Shown: positions 30,287 to 39,807, counted from the stretch's first letter. The stretch: 64,000 nt of DNA from Clostridium sp. KNHs205 (GCF_000702945.1 NZ_JNLE01000005.1:1-64000); one strand, 5' to 3'. The notes: a model not told the origin generated them from the sequence alone. Numbers and translations are program-made.

Positions 30287-30979
30287 TTATAACACAGAAG
30301 GCTGGTTTTTAAAATAATCCCCATAGTTTTTTCGCAATTCTTCTTCATCCAGCTGATAGCGTGATAAATGTTTTGTTATGATCTCTCTTGCAACCTGACT
30401 GTCTTTCCTTTTGATGGAATCTACCAAATTCTTGTGGTCTGCCAGTATTTTTGAATCCCTGACAACGGATAAGCTCAATCGCCTCACTCTGTCAAAATGA
30501 GTCATCATTCCAGTCAGCAGGTTGTAAGTAAATTGCTTATTACAGATGGTAAACAATAGCTCATGAAATTCATTATCCAGTTTCAGCTGCTTATCCTCAT
30601 AGTTTTTTCCCTGATACATCTCCAGCAGCCTGATATTTTCCTCCAGCAATAGAATGTCTTTGGAACTTGCCAGTTCACATGCTTCTTCCACTATTGCACT
30701 TTCTAAGAGCAATCGTACAGACCTTGCTTCTTCTACCAATTGATGATTAATGAGAGAAATACAGCTGCCTTTTTGCGGATATATTTCAACCAGCTTAATC
30801 TTACTAAGTTCGATTAATGCTTCTCTTATCGGTGTTCTGCTGATTCCAAGCTCCTTTGCCAATTCATTTTCACTAACCAGGCTGCCCGGAACCAAATTCA
30901 ACGATACAATGTTATACCGTATTACTCTTAAAGCATAATCACTTGCTGTCTCCCTGTTATTTCTCTCTAATATTATCAT
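30287..30979 (-). CDS. GntR-family (FadR/UxuR-type) regulator of hexuronate use
   Basis: The 230-residue product has a winged helix at residues 10-75 (SENELAKELGISRTPIREAL is the recognition region) and an all-helical FCD effector domain after it. The His/Asp residues in DNEFHELLF and LADHKNLVDSIK normally hold a metal and bind an organic acid. As last gene of the uxuA-uxuB operon it probably represses the operon until mannonate or fructuronate appears. A likely operator sits upstream of uxuA. It starts ten bases before the uxuB stop region. Confidence 0.85.
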   Translation of the reverse strand: MIILERNNRETASDYALRVIRYNIVSLNLVPGSLVSENELAKELGISRTPIREALIELSKIKLVEIYPQKGSCISLINHQLVEEARSVRLLLESAIVEEACELASSKDILLLEENIRLLEMYQGKNYEDKQLKLDNEFHELLFTICNKQFTYNLLTGMMTHFDRVRRLSLSVVRDSKILADHKNLVDSIKRKDSQVAREIITKHLSRYQLDEEELRKNYGDYFKNQPSVL

Positions 30980-30988
30980 GCAGACTCC

Positions 30989-32587
30989 TTAGCTTAGAAT
31001 ATCTTTTAATGTATTACGAACCGCGCCGGGTCCTTTCATCATTTTACCAAAATACTCTTCTACCTGTCTACCCAAACCTGCTTCATAAAGATCTACTCCA
31101 AAGATGTCTTCTCTTCTTAGAACTCCGCTTATCTGACTGTGAATATCCCCTGTCCCACCTAATTTTATGTTACGGAATACAGGAGTAAGTGATGCAAGGA
31201 TTGGATCCGGACTTAAGGTATATGCCTCTCCCTTATCATCAAGTTCCGTTAAATAGCGGCACCAGCCTGCAAGGACCAATGGAATAAGGCTCAAGGATAC
31301 CTGCCCGTCTTTCTTAAGGTACGCTTTAATTGTTTCTCCAAAGCGTATACTTAGTTTTAAGGATGTATCCGTAGCAATTCTTTGAGGTGAGTCGGGAATA
31401 AAAGGGTTAGGCAGGCGTTTTGTAAGTACTTCCTCAAGAAACTGTTCCGGCTTTATAATTCCCGGATTTTCTACTACCGGAAGTCCTTCTTTATAGCCTA
31501 ATCGGTATACAAGTGCTTTCAAATCCTCGTCCTTCATTTCGTCACTGATTTTATTATACCCCAGCAGGCATCCAAATATAGCCAATGCGGTATGGAGAGG
31601 ATTCAGACAGGTACATACCTTCATTCGTTCAACTTTATCAACCGTTTCACGACTGGTAAATATAATTCCGCCTTTATCAAGGGCAAGCCTTTCTCCGGCA
31701 AAATCATCTTCTATTACCAGGTATTGAGGTTCTTCTGCATTGACGAAAGGCGCACAGTAGGTATTCCTTGAGGTTATATAGGTCTGCAGGTCTTCCAGTC
31801 CGGTAGCCTTTAAATGCTCTTCTACCTCCGATGCTGGCCTTGGCGTAATCTTATCAATCATGGACCATGGGTATGTAACTTTATCCGTCATGAAAGCTAA
31901 AAACTGAGGCTCCGCTTTACCGCCCTCAATCCACTTTTTAGTAATACATGTTACAGCTTCCTTTAATTTCGTTCCATTGTGAGAGCAGTTGTCCATACTA
32001 ACCAGAGTAAGTGGTAAGCCCCCAGCCCTGAATCTCTCATAACATAATGCCGTAAGCTTTCCCATATAGCTTATGGGACAAACAGGTCCATGCTCAAAAT
32101 CTGCTAATATATCCTGCGTAAATTCTCTGCTTTGGTCTACCAGGCTGTAGCCCTTTTCCGTGATGGTAAATGAAGCTATTTTCAGTGTCGGAGCTTTAAA
32201 GATCTCAGTCAGCCTGTTCCAATCCTGTGAGTTACTGTTCATACAAAGAGATTCAGCTACACTGGCAATTACCGTCTTTTCAATACTTCCATCCGGGCAC
32301 AGAGTGGCCAGGATACTAAGATTATCATACTGTCTGTAAGCTTTTTCAATAATTTCATAATCGAAACCTTCCGCAACGATAATACCGGTCTTTAGTATTC
32401 CCTCATCTAACAGCTTCTGACTGACTGCTGCCGGAAAAGCCCTGAATATATTGCCGCCTCCAAAATGTATCCATTCCGGACCCTTAGCTGTTTCTGCCAG
32501 CATTCTTTCAATATTAAATTGTGGCAGACGGTATCCTTCCCGTTTCCATTCATCCCTATTTTTTAAACCTTCGTAGGATAATCTCAT
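30989..32587 (-). CDS. uxuB: Fructuronate reductase / mannitol-dehydrogenase-family oxidoreductase
   Basis: This long-chain polyol dehydrogenase of about 532 residues interconverts D-mannonate and D-fructuronate with NADH. IHFGGGNIFRAFPA near residue 35 is the nucleotide-binding region; KVCTCLNPLHTALAIFG near 335 holds the catalytic Lys-Asn-His. Preferred start is the ATG at 32587 (MRLSYEGLKNRDEW), with AAAAAGG close upstream and GGAGG a little further; the ATG at 32605 lacks a ribosome site. It follows uxuA directly, and the two enzymes take consecutive steps from fructuronate to 2-keto-3-deoxygluconate. Tagaturonate reductase is a related alternative, but the uxuA neighbour favours fructuronate. 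Confidence 0.85.
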   Translation of the reverse strand: MRLSYEGLKNRDEWKREGYRLPQFNIERMLAETAKGPEWIHFGGGNIFRAFPAAVSQKLLDEGILKTGIIVAEGFDYEIIEKAYRQYDNLSILATLCPDGSIEKTVIASVAESLCMNSNSQDWNRLTEIFKAPTLKIASFTITEKGYSLVDQSREFTQDILADFEHGPVCPISYMGKLTALCYERFRAGGLPLTLVSMDNCSHNGTKLKEAVTCITKKWIEGGKAEPQFLAFMTDKVTYPWSMIDKITPRPASEVEEHLKATGLEDLQTYITSRNTYCAPFVNAEEPQYLVIEDDFAGERLALDKGGIIFTSRETVDKVERMKVCTCLNPLHTALAIFGCLLGYNKISDEMKDEDLKALVYRLGYKEGLPVVENPGIIKPEQFLEEVLTKRLPNPFIPDSPQRIATDTSLKLSIRFGETIKAYLKKDGQVSLSLIPLVLAGWCRYLTELDDKGEAYTLSPDPILASLTPVFRNIKLGGTGDIHSQISGVLRREDIFGVDLYEAGLGRQVEEYFGKMMKGPGAVRNTLKDILS

Positions 32588-32620
32588 AATACCTTTTTCC
32601 TCCATATAATCGGAATCAAC

Positions 32621-33688
32621 TTATGCCTTTTCCTTTGCAATAGCTTCAAAAAGCCCATTTAAATAGCAAGTACCAAGTGCTCTGTCATATAGACCATACC
32701 CGGGCATGGATACTTCTCCCCAGATTGCTCTTCCATGGTCTGAACGGACCGGTCCGTCAAATCCGGATTCATATAGAGTCTTTGTTATGGCATACATATC
32801 AAGAGAGCCATCACTGGATAAGTGTGCTGCTTCATCGAATTTGCCAGGTGCCAGATGCTTGATGTTTCTTAAATGTGCAAAATGAATTCTTCCTTTAGCT
32901 GCCTTTATTATATCACAAATATCATTATTGATATTAGATCCTAGGGAGCCGGTGCAGAGTGTTATTCCATTAAACTCCTCATCTACTGCATTTAGCAGTC
33001 TCAGAATTGCCTCCTTGCCGGTAACGATTCGAGGCAGGTTAAATACGGGCCATGCAGGATCATCCGGATGAATCGCCATATGTATTCCGTACTGCTTGCA
33101 TACAGGCTTAATACGATTTAAGAAGTATACAAGATTCTCAAACAGGATATCATTATCCACATGCTTATACTCTTCAAAGAGTTCTTTAACCCTTTCAAGT
33201 CTTTCAGGCTCCCAGCCTGGCAGAATAAAACCATTGCTGCTCTTATCCAATTCAGAAAACATTTTAGCAGGGTCGATAGTATCTATCATTTCCTGATCGT
33301 AGGATAATACAGTTGAGCCGTCCTCCCTTAATTTTGCAAGTTCAGAACGGGTCCAGTCGAATACAGGCATAAAATTATAGCATATCATCTTTATACCGCA
33401 TTCTCCAAGATTCTTCAGGGTCTCAATATAGTTATCAATATAATAATCACGGTTAGCATTACCGGTTTTAATAGAATCATGAATATTTACACTTTCAATT
33501 CCTATTATCTTCAAACCGCTCTTTTCAACTTCCTCCTGTAAATCCCTTATCCTTTCGATGGGCCATATCTCTCCGGCAGGAATATCATATAAAGTTGTTA
33601 TAACACCTTCAACTCCGGGTATCTGCCGTATTTGCTCCAGGGTAACAGAATCATATTTTTTGCCAAACCAACGTAAGGTCATTATCAT
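32621..33688 (-). CDS. uxuA: Mannonate dehydratase
   Basis: The 355-residue enzyme dehydrates D-mannonate to 2-keto-3-deoxygluconate in glucuronate breakdown. It has the TIM-barrel fold with the family's metal and substrate residues in GIHMAIHPDDPAW near 200, CTGSLGSNINNDI near 245, HFAHLRNIKH near 270 and RSDHGRAIWGE near 315. The start at 33688 follows AGGAGGATTTTATA. It is the first gene of the operon; the regulator is the third. No transporter or kdg genes are in the window. Confidence 0.92.
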   Translation of the reverse strand: MIMTLRWFGKKYDSVTLEQIRQIPGVEGVITTLYDIPAGEIWPIERIRDLQEEVEKSGLKIIGIESVNIHDSIKTGNANRDYYIDNYIETLKNLGECGIKMICYNFMPVFDWTRSELAKLREDGSTVLSYDQEMIDTIDPAKMFSELDKSSNGFILPGWEPERLERVKELFEEYKHVDNDILFENLVYFLNRIKPVCKQYGIHMAIHPDDPAWPVFNLPRIVTGKEAILRLLNAVDEEFNGITLCTGSLGSNINNDICDIIKAAKGRIHFAHLRNIKHLAPGKFDEAAHLSSDGSLDMYAITKTLYESGFDGPVRSDHGRAIWGEVSMPGYGLYDRALGTCYLNGLFEAIAKEKA

Positions 33689-33712
33689 TATAAAATCCTC
33701 CTTTTCATCTTG

Positions 33713-33724
33713 TATACTAGTATA
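33713..33724. promoter_or_regulatory. Likely GntR-type operator upstream of uxuA
   Basis: TATACTAGTATA is a perfect 12-base palindrome 25 bases before uxuA. Its TTGTATACTAGTATAACA context resembles operators of FadR-subfamily hexuronate regulators. The operon's own GntR protein is the obvious binder. Confidence 0.55.
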
Positions 33725-33789
33725 ACAGTATGGTTGCTAGCTGTCAATCTCACAATCGTTTCTACATCAAAGGTCATTGTATAATAAAG

Positions 33790-33845
33790 AAGGAGATATC
33801 CACCTGGATGAATTAATTTCTCAATCCCTCGGCAGATATCTCCTT
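33790..33845 (-). terminator. Terminator of the first collagen-like gene
   Basis: AAGGAGATATC (33790-33800) and GATATCTCCTT (33835-33845) form an 11-base perfect stem; on the minus strand CTTTATTATA follows. Confidence 0.6.
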
Positions 33846-33875
33846 CCTTATCTAATAGGAGGTCTTTATTCTACT

Positions 33876-35255
33876 TTAGATAATTCCAAGTCCAGCACTT
33901 GCATAACCAACTATACTGGTTGCAATTCCTGTTCCTGATACTACTGAAGCAGAGAAAATAAGAAGTAATCTTGTGCCTGCAGTTACCGGTATTGCTAATC
34001 CTGAGGTAATTCCACTTACTCTGTCACCGATGGAGATAATACCGGTTAAGGTAGGAGCAAGCTGAACTACAGCTCCGGGTATTGGTGTGAAGGCATTGTT
34101 AACTGCAACTGTTCTATAAAGCTGAGCTGTTATCTGAACAGACGTACCAATTAGACTGATTGCGGCATCCACACTAAAGTATGCTGCTAAGGAACTAATT
34201 GTGCCGTTTCTTGGTACAGAGAAAGCAAAATTATTAATGTTTGTTGTATCAATTACACCATTCAGTATTTGAATTCCAGTAGCTGAACTTCCAAAGCCTA
34301 CTGCGGCTGTCGTTCCAACTAAACCACCGAGAATAGTAGTTAAGGCAACTACATTACCAGACGCATAAGGAATAATTGCAGCACCACCAGGTGTTCCAGC
34401 TGCTCCTGTTGCCCCAGTAGCTCCTGTGGCTCCGGTGGCTCCGGTTGCTCCAGCGGGTCCTTGCGGTCCTGTGGCTCCCGTGGCTCCAGTGGCTCCGGCA
34501 GGTCCCTGCGGTCCTGTGGCTCCCGTTGCTCCAGCGGGTCCTTGCGGTCCTGTGGCTCCCGTTGCTCCAGTGGCTCCGGCAGGTCCCTGCGGTCCTGTGG
34601 CTCCTGTGGCTCCTGTGGCTCCAGCTGCTCCGGCGGGTCCTGTGGCTCCTGTGGCTCCAGTGGCTCCAGCTGCTCCGGCGGGTCCTGTTGCTCCGGTGGC
34701 TCCCGTTGCTCCTGTGGCTCCGGTGGCTCCGGCAGGTCCTTGCGGTCCTGTGGCTCCAGTGGCTCCAGCTGCTCCAGCAGGTCCTTGCGGTCCCGTGGCT
34801 CCTGTTGCTCCGGTAGCTCCGGTGGCTCCGGTGGCTCCGGTCGGTCCTTGTGGTCCCGTGGCTCCTACTGGTCCTTGTGGTCCTGTAGCTCCTACTGGTC
34901 CTTGCGGTCCTGTTGCTCCTGTAGCTCCCGTGGCTCCCGTGGCTCCGGTGGCTCCGGTGGCTCCGGTGGCTCCGGTCGGTCCTTGTGGTCCCGTGGCTCC
35001 TATTGGGCCTTGTGGTCCTACTGGGCCTTGCGGGCCTCTAGGTCCTGTAGCTCCTTGCGGTCCTTGTGGGCCTTGCGGGCCTCTTGGTCCGGGCGGTCCA
35101 GGAGGTCCGGGCGGTCCGGGCGGTCCGGGTGGTTCGGGTGGACAGTGGTTTGGCTTACAACATGGATTCCATGGATTATAGTTCATAGCACTTACAATAG
35201 TGTCGTCTTGGCTGTCAGTAAAGGATTTGTTTTTTGACGAATCTTTACTACTCAT
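33876..35255 (-). CDS. Collagen-like exosporium protein, BclA-type
   Basis: The protein has 459 residues. Residues 1-43 are a non-repetitive leader (MSSKDSSKNKSFTDSQDDTI) probably used for anchoring. Residues 44-291 are about 82 Gly-X-Y triplets dominated by GPP, GPQ and GAT. The last 168 residues are a beta-rich trimerisation domain beginning AAIIPYASGN, similar to the C-terminal domain of clostridial BclA proteins. BclA-type proteins make the hair-like nap of the spore exosporium. AGAAAGGAGTTTTTGC precedes the ATG. A sigma-K-type promoter lies upstream, fitting late mother-cell expression. Open frames on the opposite strand are artefacts of the GGN-rich repeat. Confidence 0.88.
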   Translation of the reverse strand: MSSKDSSKNKSFTDSQDDTIVSAMNYNPWNPCCKPNHCPPEPPGPPGPPGPPGPPGPRGPQGPQGPQGATGPRGPQGPVGPQGPIGATGPQGPTGATGATGATGATGATGATGATGPQGPVGATGPQGPVGATGPQGPTGATGATGATGATGATGPQGPAGAAGATGATGPQGPAGATGATGATGATGATGPAGAAGATGATGATGPAGAAGATGATGATGPQGPAGATGATGATGPQGPAGATGATGPQGPAGATGATGATGPQGPAGATGATGATGATGATGAAGTPGGAAIIPYASGNVVALTTILGGLVGTTAAVGFGSSATGIQILNGVIDTTNINNFAFSVPRNGTISSLAAYFSVDAAISLIGTSVQITAQLYRTVAVNNAFTPIPGAVVQLAPTLTGIISIGDRVSGITSGLAIPVTAGTRLLLIFSASVVSGTGIATSIVGYASAGLGII

Positions 35256-35300
35256 GCAAAAACTCCTTTCTATATAAATCAGGATTTTGAAATCCTAATT

Positions 35301-35327
35301 TAATATATGACAGATATTGCTATATGT
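35301..35327 (-). promoter_or_regulatory. Sigma-K-type promoter of the first collagen-like gene
   Basis: On the minus strand AC (35326-35327), 16 bases, then CATATATTA (35301-35309) fits the mother-cell sigma-K consensus AC-N16/17-CATA-N3-TA exactly. Confidence 0.6.
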
Positions 35328-35397
35328 TCATTAATTAAGACATTTTTCGATATATTAAATTTGACAAAATCTTATTTTTTCCTATTTAAATAAAAAG

Positions 35398-35427
35398 AAA
35401 AGGCGTCCTCTGAACCGGACGCCTTTT
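35398..35427 (-). terminator. Terminator of the second collagen-like gene
   Basis: AAAAGGCGTCC and GGACGCCTTTT form a perfect 11-base stem around an 8-base loop, three bases after the gene's stop. Confidence 0.88.
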
Positions 35428-35430
35428 AAT

Positions 35431-37764
35431 TTATGATAATTTAAGGATAGTAAGTGATGCAACTACACTTCCTGGCGCAAGATCCGGGAATGTGATGGAA
35501 ATAAATGAGTCATTTGTTACTGTTATTGTTGCTGGTACAGTAGTTACCTGAACAATAGCTGTTATTTCCACCCTGATAGTAGTCGCGGTATCACCTGTTG
35601 TACCTCCGGGAACGGGTAAACCGTTAAGATTAATAGAAACAGAAGTGAGTGTTCCTAATACATTTGCTTCGAATATAACCAGATAATCGCCTGCCTCCGT
35701 TAATACTGTATCAGTAGTATTGGGAAGTAGAATACCAACAGGCGTACTCGGAACATTACCACTATCAAATACAAACTCTGCACCACCAGCAATAGTTCTG
35801 TCAGAATTGGTACTATAGCGGAAAACATAAGAATTGATACCTGCGGGACCAATTGGGCCTTGCGGACCTTGTGGACCTTGTGGGCCTTGAGGACCTGTGG
35901 CTCCCGTTGGACCTTGCGGGCCTGTAGCTCCTGCCGGACCTGCTACACCTTGCGGGCCTGCCGGACCTGCTTCTCCCTGAGGGCCTGCGGGACCTGTTGC
36001 TCCTGCCGGACCTTGGGGACCTGTGGCTCCCGTGGCTCCTGCCGGACCTGCTTCTCCCTGTTCTCCCTGGGGACCTGCGGGACCTGTGGCTCCTGCCGGA
36101 CCTTGGGGACCTGTGGCTCCCGTGGCTCCTGCCGGACCTGCTTCTCCCTGTTCTCCCTGGGGACCTGCGGGACCTGTTGCTCCTGCCGGACCTTGAGCAC
36201 CTGTGGCTCCTGTAGCTCCCGTGGCTCCTGCCGGACCTGCTACTCCCTGCTCTCCCTGGGGACCTTGGGGACCTGTTGCTCCTGCCGGACCTTGAGCACC
36301 TGTGGCTCCCGTGGCTCCTGCCGGACCTGCTACTCCCTGCTCTCCCTGGGGACCTGCGGGACCTGTTGCTCCTGCCGGACCTTGGGGACCTGTGGCTCCC
36401 GTGGCTCCCGTGGCTCCTGCCGGACCTGCTTCACCCTGCTCTCCCTGGGGACCTGCGGGACCTGTTGCTCCTGCCGGACCCTGTGCTCCGGTTGCTCCCG
36501 TTGTTCCTGCCGGACCTGCTACTCCCTGTTCTCCCTGGGGACCTGCGGGACCTGTTGCTCCTGCCGGACCTTGGGCTCCCGTTGCTCCGGTTGCTCCGGG
36601 CGGGCCTGCTACTCCCTGTTCTCCCTGGGGACCGATAGGACCTGTAGCTCCTGTGGCTCCTGTTTCACCTTGGGGACCTGCCGGACCTTGTAAACCTTGA
36701 GGACCCTGTGGCCCTGTAGCTCCTGCGGGACCCTGTGCTCCGGTTGCTCCCGTTGTTCCTGCCGGACCTGCTACTCCTTGTTCACCCTGAGGACCTGCGG
36801 GACCTGTTGCTCCTGCCGGACCTTGGGCTCCTGTTGCTCCGGTTGCTCCGGGCGGGCCTGCTACTCCCTGTTCTCCCTGGGGACCAATAGGACCTGTAGC
36901 TCCTGTGGCTCCTGTTTCACCTTGGGGACCTGCCGGACCTTGTAAACCTTGAGGACCCTGTGGACCTGTGGCTCCTGCCGGACCTTGGGCTCCTGTGGCT
37001 CCGGTTGCTCCGGGCGGGCCTGCTACTCCCTGCTCTCCCTGAGGGCCAATAGGACCTGTGGCTCCCGTGGCTCCTGTTTCTCCCTGAGGGCCTGCCGGAC
37101 CTTGTAAACCTTGTGGGCCTTGTGGACCTGTAGCTCCTGCCGGACCTTGTGGGCCTGTAGCTCCCGTTGTTCCTGCCGGACCTGCCGGGCCTGCTTCTCC
37201 TTGAAGACCTTGTGGTCCAGTAGCTCCTGCCGGGCCTTGTGCTCCTGCCGGACCTGCTTCTCCTTGGGGACCTTCAGGACCTGCTTCTCCTTGTACTCCC
37301 TGGGGTCCCTGCGGACCTGTGGCTCCTGTTGCTCCCGTTAAACCAATAGGTCCCTGTTCACCTTGAGGACCAGTAGGTCCAATCTCTCCTGGTGCTCCTG
37401 CTGGACCTGTTGATCCGGTTGCTCCGGTAGCTCCTGCGGGACCTTGTTGTCCAGGGGGGCCTGCGGGTCCTGCGGGTCCTCTAGGTCCTGTTGGTCCCAT
37501 TGGACCTTGCGGGCCTGATGGGCCTTGTGGGCCGGTCTGTCCGGGAGGTCCGGGAGGTCCAGGAGGTCCGGGAGGTCCGGGAGGAGGCGGACAAGGTTTC
37601 GGTGGGGATGGAGGCGGCGGACAAGGCTGGCCCTGCCCGTTAAAGTCACCGGGTCGACCATTATTCCAGCCATTGTTATAATTAGCTACTGAAATATTAG
37701 ATTTATCATCCCTTTGACGCCTTCCTGATTTATCGAACTCAGATGAATTAAAACCAGCGTTCAT
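35431..37764 (-). CDS. Large collagen-like spore-surface protein
   Basis: The protein has 777 residues. The leader at 1-62 ends in a Pro/Cys-rich stretch (PCPPPPSPPKPCPPPP). About 193 Gly-X-Y triplets run from residue 63 to about 642, and a 135-residue C-terminal domain (NSYVFRYSTNSDRTIAGGAE) resembles the TNF/C1q-like jelly-roll heads of BclA proteins. The collagen region contains large duplications: a block of 18 triplets (162 bp) in direct tandem and then an 84-residue (252-bp) unit. Length is therefore likely to vary between strains. AAAGGAGCTTTATGC precedes the ATG. It lies upstream of the other collagen gene, in the same direction, each with its own promoter and terminator. Confidence 0.85.
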   Translation of the reverse strand: MNAGFNSSEFDKSGRRQRDDKSNISVANYNNGWNNGRPGDFNGQGQPCPPPPSPPKPCPPPPGPPGPPGPPGPPGQTGPQGPSGPQGPMGPTGPRGPAGPAGPPGQQGPAGATGATGSTGPAGAPGEIGPTGPQGEQGPIGLTGATGATGPQGPQGVQGEAGPEGPQGEAGPAGAQGPAGATGPQGLQGEAGPAGPAGTTGATGPQGPAGATGPQGPQGLQGPAGPQGETGATGATGPIGPQGEQGVAGPPGATGATGAQGPAGATGPQGPQGLQGPAGPQGETGATGATGPIGPQGEQGVAGPPGATGATGAQGPAGATGPAGPQGEQGVAGPAGTTGATGAQGPAGATGPQGPQGLQGPAGPQGETGATGATGPIGPQGEQGVAGPPGATGATGAQGPAGATGPAGPQGEQGVAGPAGTTGATGAQGPAGATGPAGPQGEQGEAGPAGATGATGATGPQGPAGATGPAGPQGEQGVAGPAGATGATGAQGPAGATGPQGPQGEQGVAGPAGATGATGATGAQGPAGATGPAGPQGEQGEAGPAGATGATGPQGPAGATGPAGPQGEQGEAGPAGATGATGPQGPAGATGPAGPQGEAGPAGPQGVAGPAGATGPQGPTGATGPQGPQGPQGPQGPIGPAGINSYVFRYSTNSDRTIAGGAEFVFDSGNVPSTPVGILLPNTTDTVLTEAGDYLVIFEANVLGTLTSVSINLNGLPVPGGTTGDTATTIRVEITAIVQVTTVPATITVTNDSFISITFPDLAPGSVVASLTILKLS

Positions 37765-37849
37765 GCATAAAGCTCCTTTCCTGCATTATGTCCAATTGCC
37801 AGGTAACCCTGACAATTAGTATAAAGGAAGCTTTCTATGCTTCCTACCA

Positions 37850-37877
37850 TATAAATATGATAGATACGCTGTTTTGT
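37850..37877 (-). promoter_or_regulatory. Sigma-K-like promoter of the second collagen-like gene
   Basis: On the minus strand AC, 16 bases, then CATATTTATA gives an AC/CATA pair at exact sigma-K spacing, with the terminal TA one base late. In the 5' untranslated region AATTGTCAGG and CCTGGCAATT (about 37793-37816) form a hairpin. Confidence 0.45.
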
Positions 37878-37889
37878 TCCAGTTTTTTG

Positions 37890-39650
37890 CTATGCCAGTG
37901 AATATTCCTTTATATACTTTTCCAGTTTGTCCGCCTGCATAATAAATTCCTCACTCATAGCTGCACTCTCCTGAGCGGCAGCTGCATTTTTTTCTATTAT
38001 GGGAGTAATATCTTTCAGGAACACATGTGTCTTTTGTAACTCATTCTGAACTGCTTTTGTATTATGTGCCAGTTTTTCCATTACATAATTTGTCTCCTCA
38101 GAAACTTTTACGATACGCTCAAAGTTCCCTGCCGTATTGTTCGCCATCTGGGACCCATAATGAATCGCACTGACTGTACTGTTAATCAACCCTGAAGTTG
38201 ACTGCACTGCCTGGGTACATCTGGCTGCAAGTTTACCTATCTCAGATGCTACAACCCCAAATCCTCTTCCGTTTTCCCCTGCCCTGGAGGCTTCAATGGA
38301 AGCATTTAAGGATAAGAGATTTGTCTGTTCTGCAATCTGTTCAATCACCGAAATGACCTGTGAGATTTCACCTGATCTCTGTTCAATGCTTCCCATGGCT
38401 TCCAGTACTTTTCTCATACTGTTGTTACCTTCCCTTGCAGCAGTTACCGCTGTTTCAGAAAGGCCTGTTACATTTTTCGTCTGGTCCGTATTTATATTAA
38501 TCATATCAACAATTGCTTCTACTTCGCCTACCAGATTATTTATCCGGTTATTCTGCTCTACACTTCCGTCTGCTACTGTCTTTGCCGTCACTGCGATCTG
38601 GGCGGACCCTAAGGAAATTCCCTCAGCAGCAGTTGATATCGCCTCAATTACATTTTTAAGGGATAATATCGTATTTTCAAGAGATGATTTAATGGGAGTA
38701 AAATTACCTTCATATTCTATGCCTACAGAAACCGCCAGGTTTTTTTGCTCCAATTCTCTTACTACATATGTTATGTTGTTAATATAATTTTTAAGCTTGT
38801 CTATGGTTTGTGTAATTCCCTGACACAGACTGCCCATTTCATCCGTAGATGAATATTGGAGATCTACCTCTAAATTACCTGCTGCCATTTCATTCATAAC
38901 GACCATAATATTATCAACGGGATGAATAATACTTTTTATTGTCTTAGACAGTATTCTCATACAGCTTAAGACGCCGACAATTAAGAGCAGTAAGAATAAA
39001 ACAATACTTACGACTACTTTTATGTTTATACTGTTCATATAATGCTTGGCATATGTGGCTGTAAAAGCTTCCAGCTCTTCTAACTCTTCCACCATATGAC
39101 TGTGAATGGGGACGTAATCATTTTTATAAATGCTATAGATTTTCTTCTGGTCGAATTCTCTGGCACTGGAAAGAATCTGTTCTCTGTAACGTGTTCCTTT
39201 TCCTAATTCTAACTGTAAGCTTTCTAAGATCTTCTTCTGCTCTCCATTATTTATTGCAGGAATGATGGACAAGTCTGTTATGTACGCTTCCAGTAAATCA
39301 TATTGCTGTTCAGATTCTTCAATATATTTACCGCAAAGTTCTTTATTCTGTGTAATATAGCTGCGGTAAATATTATTTTCAATGATTTTCATAGAAACCT
39401 GAGCTTTTATTACTTTCTCTTCGGTTTGATAGATCTGTGAATGAAACTCATTGGTCATGTTTCTTAAGGACATAATATTAACCAGCGAGACAATGACCAT
39501 TAATAACATTACTGCCCCCATACAGCCAAAGGTGAACTTGAGCCTTCTGCCGATAGGCATATTATATATCTGATTTATAATATTTTTAATAGATTTAAAC
39601 CTAACTTTCTTTTTCATGTTAACATACTTCTTTTCCTTTGTATTTTTCAT
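37890..39650 (-). CDS. Methyl-accepting chemotaxis protein with helical-bundle sensor
   Basis: The product has 586 residues. A cytoplasmic leader of about 35 residues is followed by membrane helices at 38-62 and 208-230, and between them a four-helix-bundle (4HB_MCP-type) sensor rich in charged residues. A HAMP domain follows (IIHPVDNIMVVMNEMAAGNL), then the signalling domain with tip QTNLLSLNASIEASRAGENG near residue 455. The C-terminus (ESAAMSEEFIMQADKLEKYI) lacks an adaptation pentapeptide. The first ATG at 39650 is used because GGAGGATGT precedes it. Confidence 0.88.
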   Translation of the reverse strand: MKNTKEKKYVNMKKKVRFKSIKNIINQIYNMPIGRRLKFTFGCMGAVMLLMVIVSLVNIMSLRNMTNEFHSQIYQTEEKVIKAQVSMKIIENNIYRSYITQNKELCGKYIEESEQQYDLLEAYITDLSIIPAINNGEQKKILESLQLELGKGTRYREQILSSAREFDQKKIYSIYKNDYVPIHSHMVEELEELEAFTATYAKHYMNSINIKVVVSIVLFLLLLIVGVLSCMRILSKTIKSIIHPVDNIMVVMNEMAAGNLEVDLQYSSTDEMGSLCQGITQTIDKLKNYINNITYVVRELEQKNLAVSVGIEYEGNFTPIKSSLENTILSLKNVIEAISTAAEGISLGSAQIAVTAKTVADGSVEQNNRINNLVGEVEAIVDMININTDQTKNVTGLSETAVTAAREGNNSMRKVLEAMGSIEQRSGEISQVISVIEQIAEQTNLLSLNASIEASRAGENGRGFGVVASEIGKLAARCTQAVQSTSGLINSTVSAIHYGSQMANNTAGNFERIVKVSEETNYVMEKLAHNTKAVQNELQKTHVFLKDITPIIEKNAAAAQESAAMSEEFIMQADKLEKYIKEYSLA

Positions 39651-39741
39651 ACATCCTCCATTAACCTGTCATCTGTTAAGCTAAATCTATCAATCTCGTG
39701 TAAACCCATTATGGCGGGATTGTAAATTCTATGTAAAACAA

Positions 39742-39781
39742 AAGGACTGCTTTCGACAGAATCACCTGTCAAGCAGTCCTT
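39742..39781 (-). terminator. Terminator of the DUF2318 gene
   Basis: AAGGACTGCTT pairs with AAGCAGTCCTT, with a further GACAG/CTGTC inner stem. It lies 27 bases after the gene. Confidence 0.8.
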
Positions 39782-39807
39782 CTAAAAATAAAATCCTTTA
39801 CAAATTC

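Noticed and set aside
34426..37341. Several long plus-strand reading frames opposite the collagen-like genes, rich in Ser/Gly/Pro/Cys or Leu
   Set aside because: They are mirror frames of the GGN-CCN-rich Gly-X-Y repeat, which has almost no stop codons in any frame; they lack ribosome sites and non-repeat domains.
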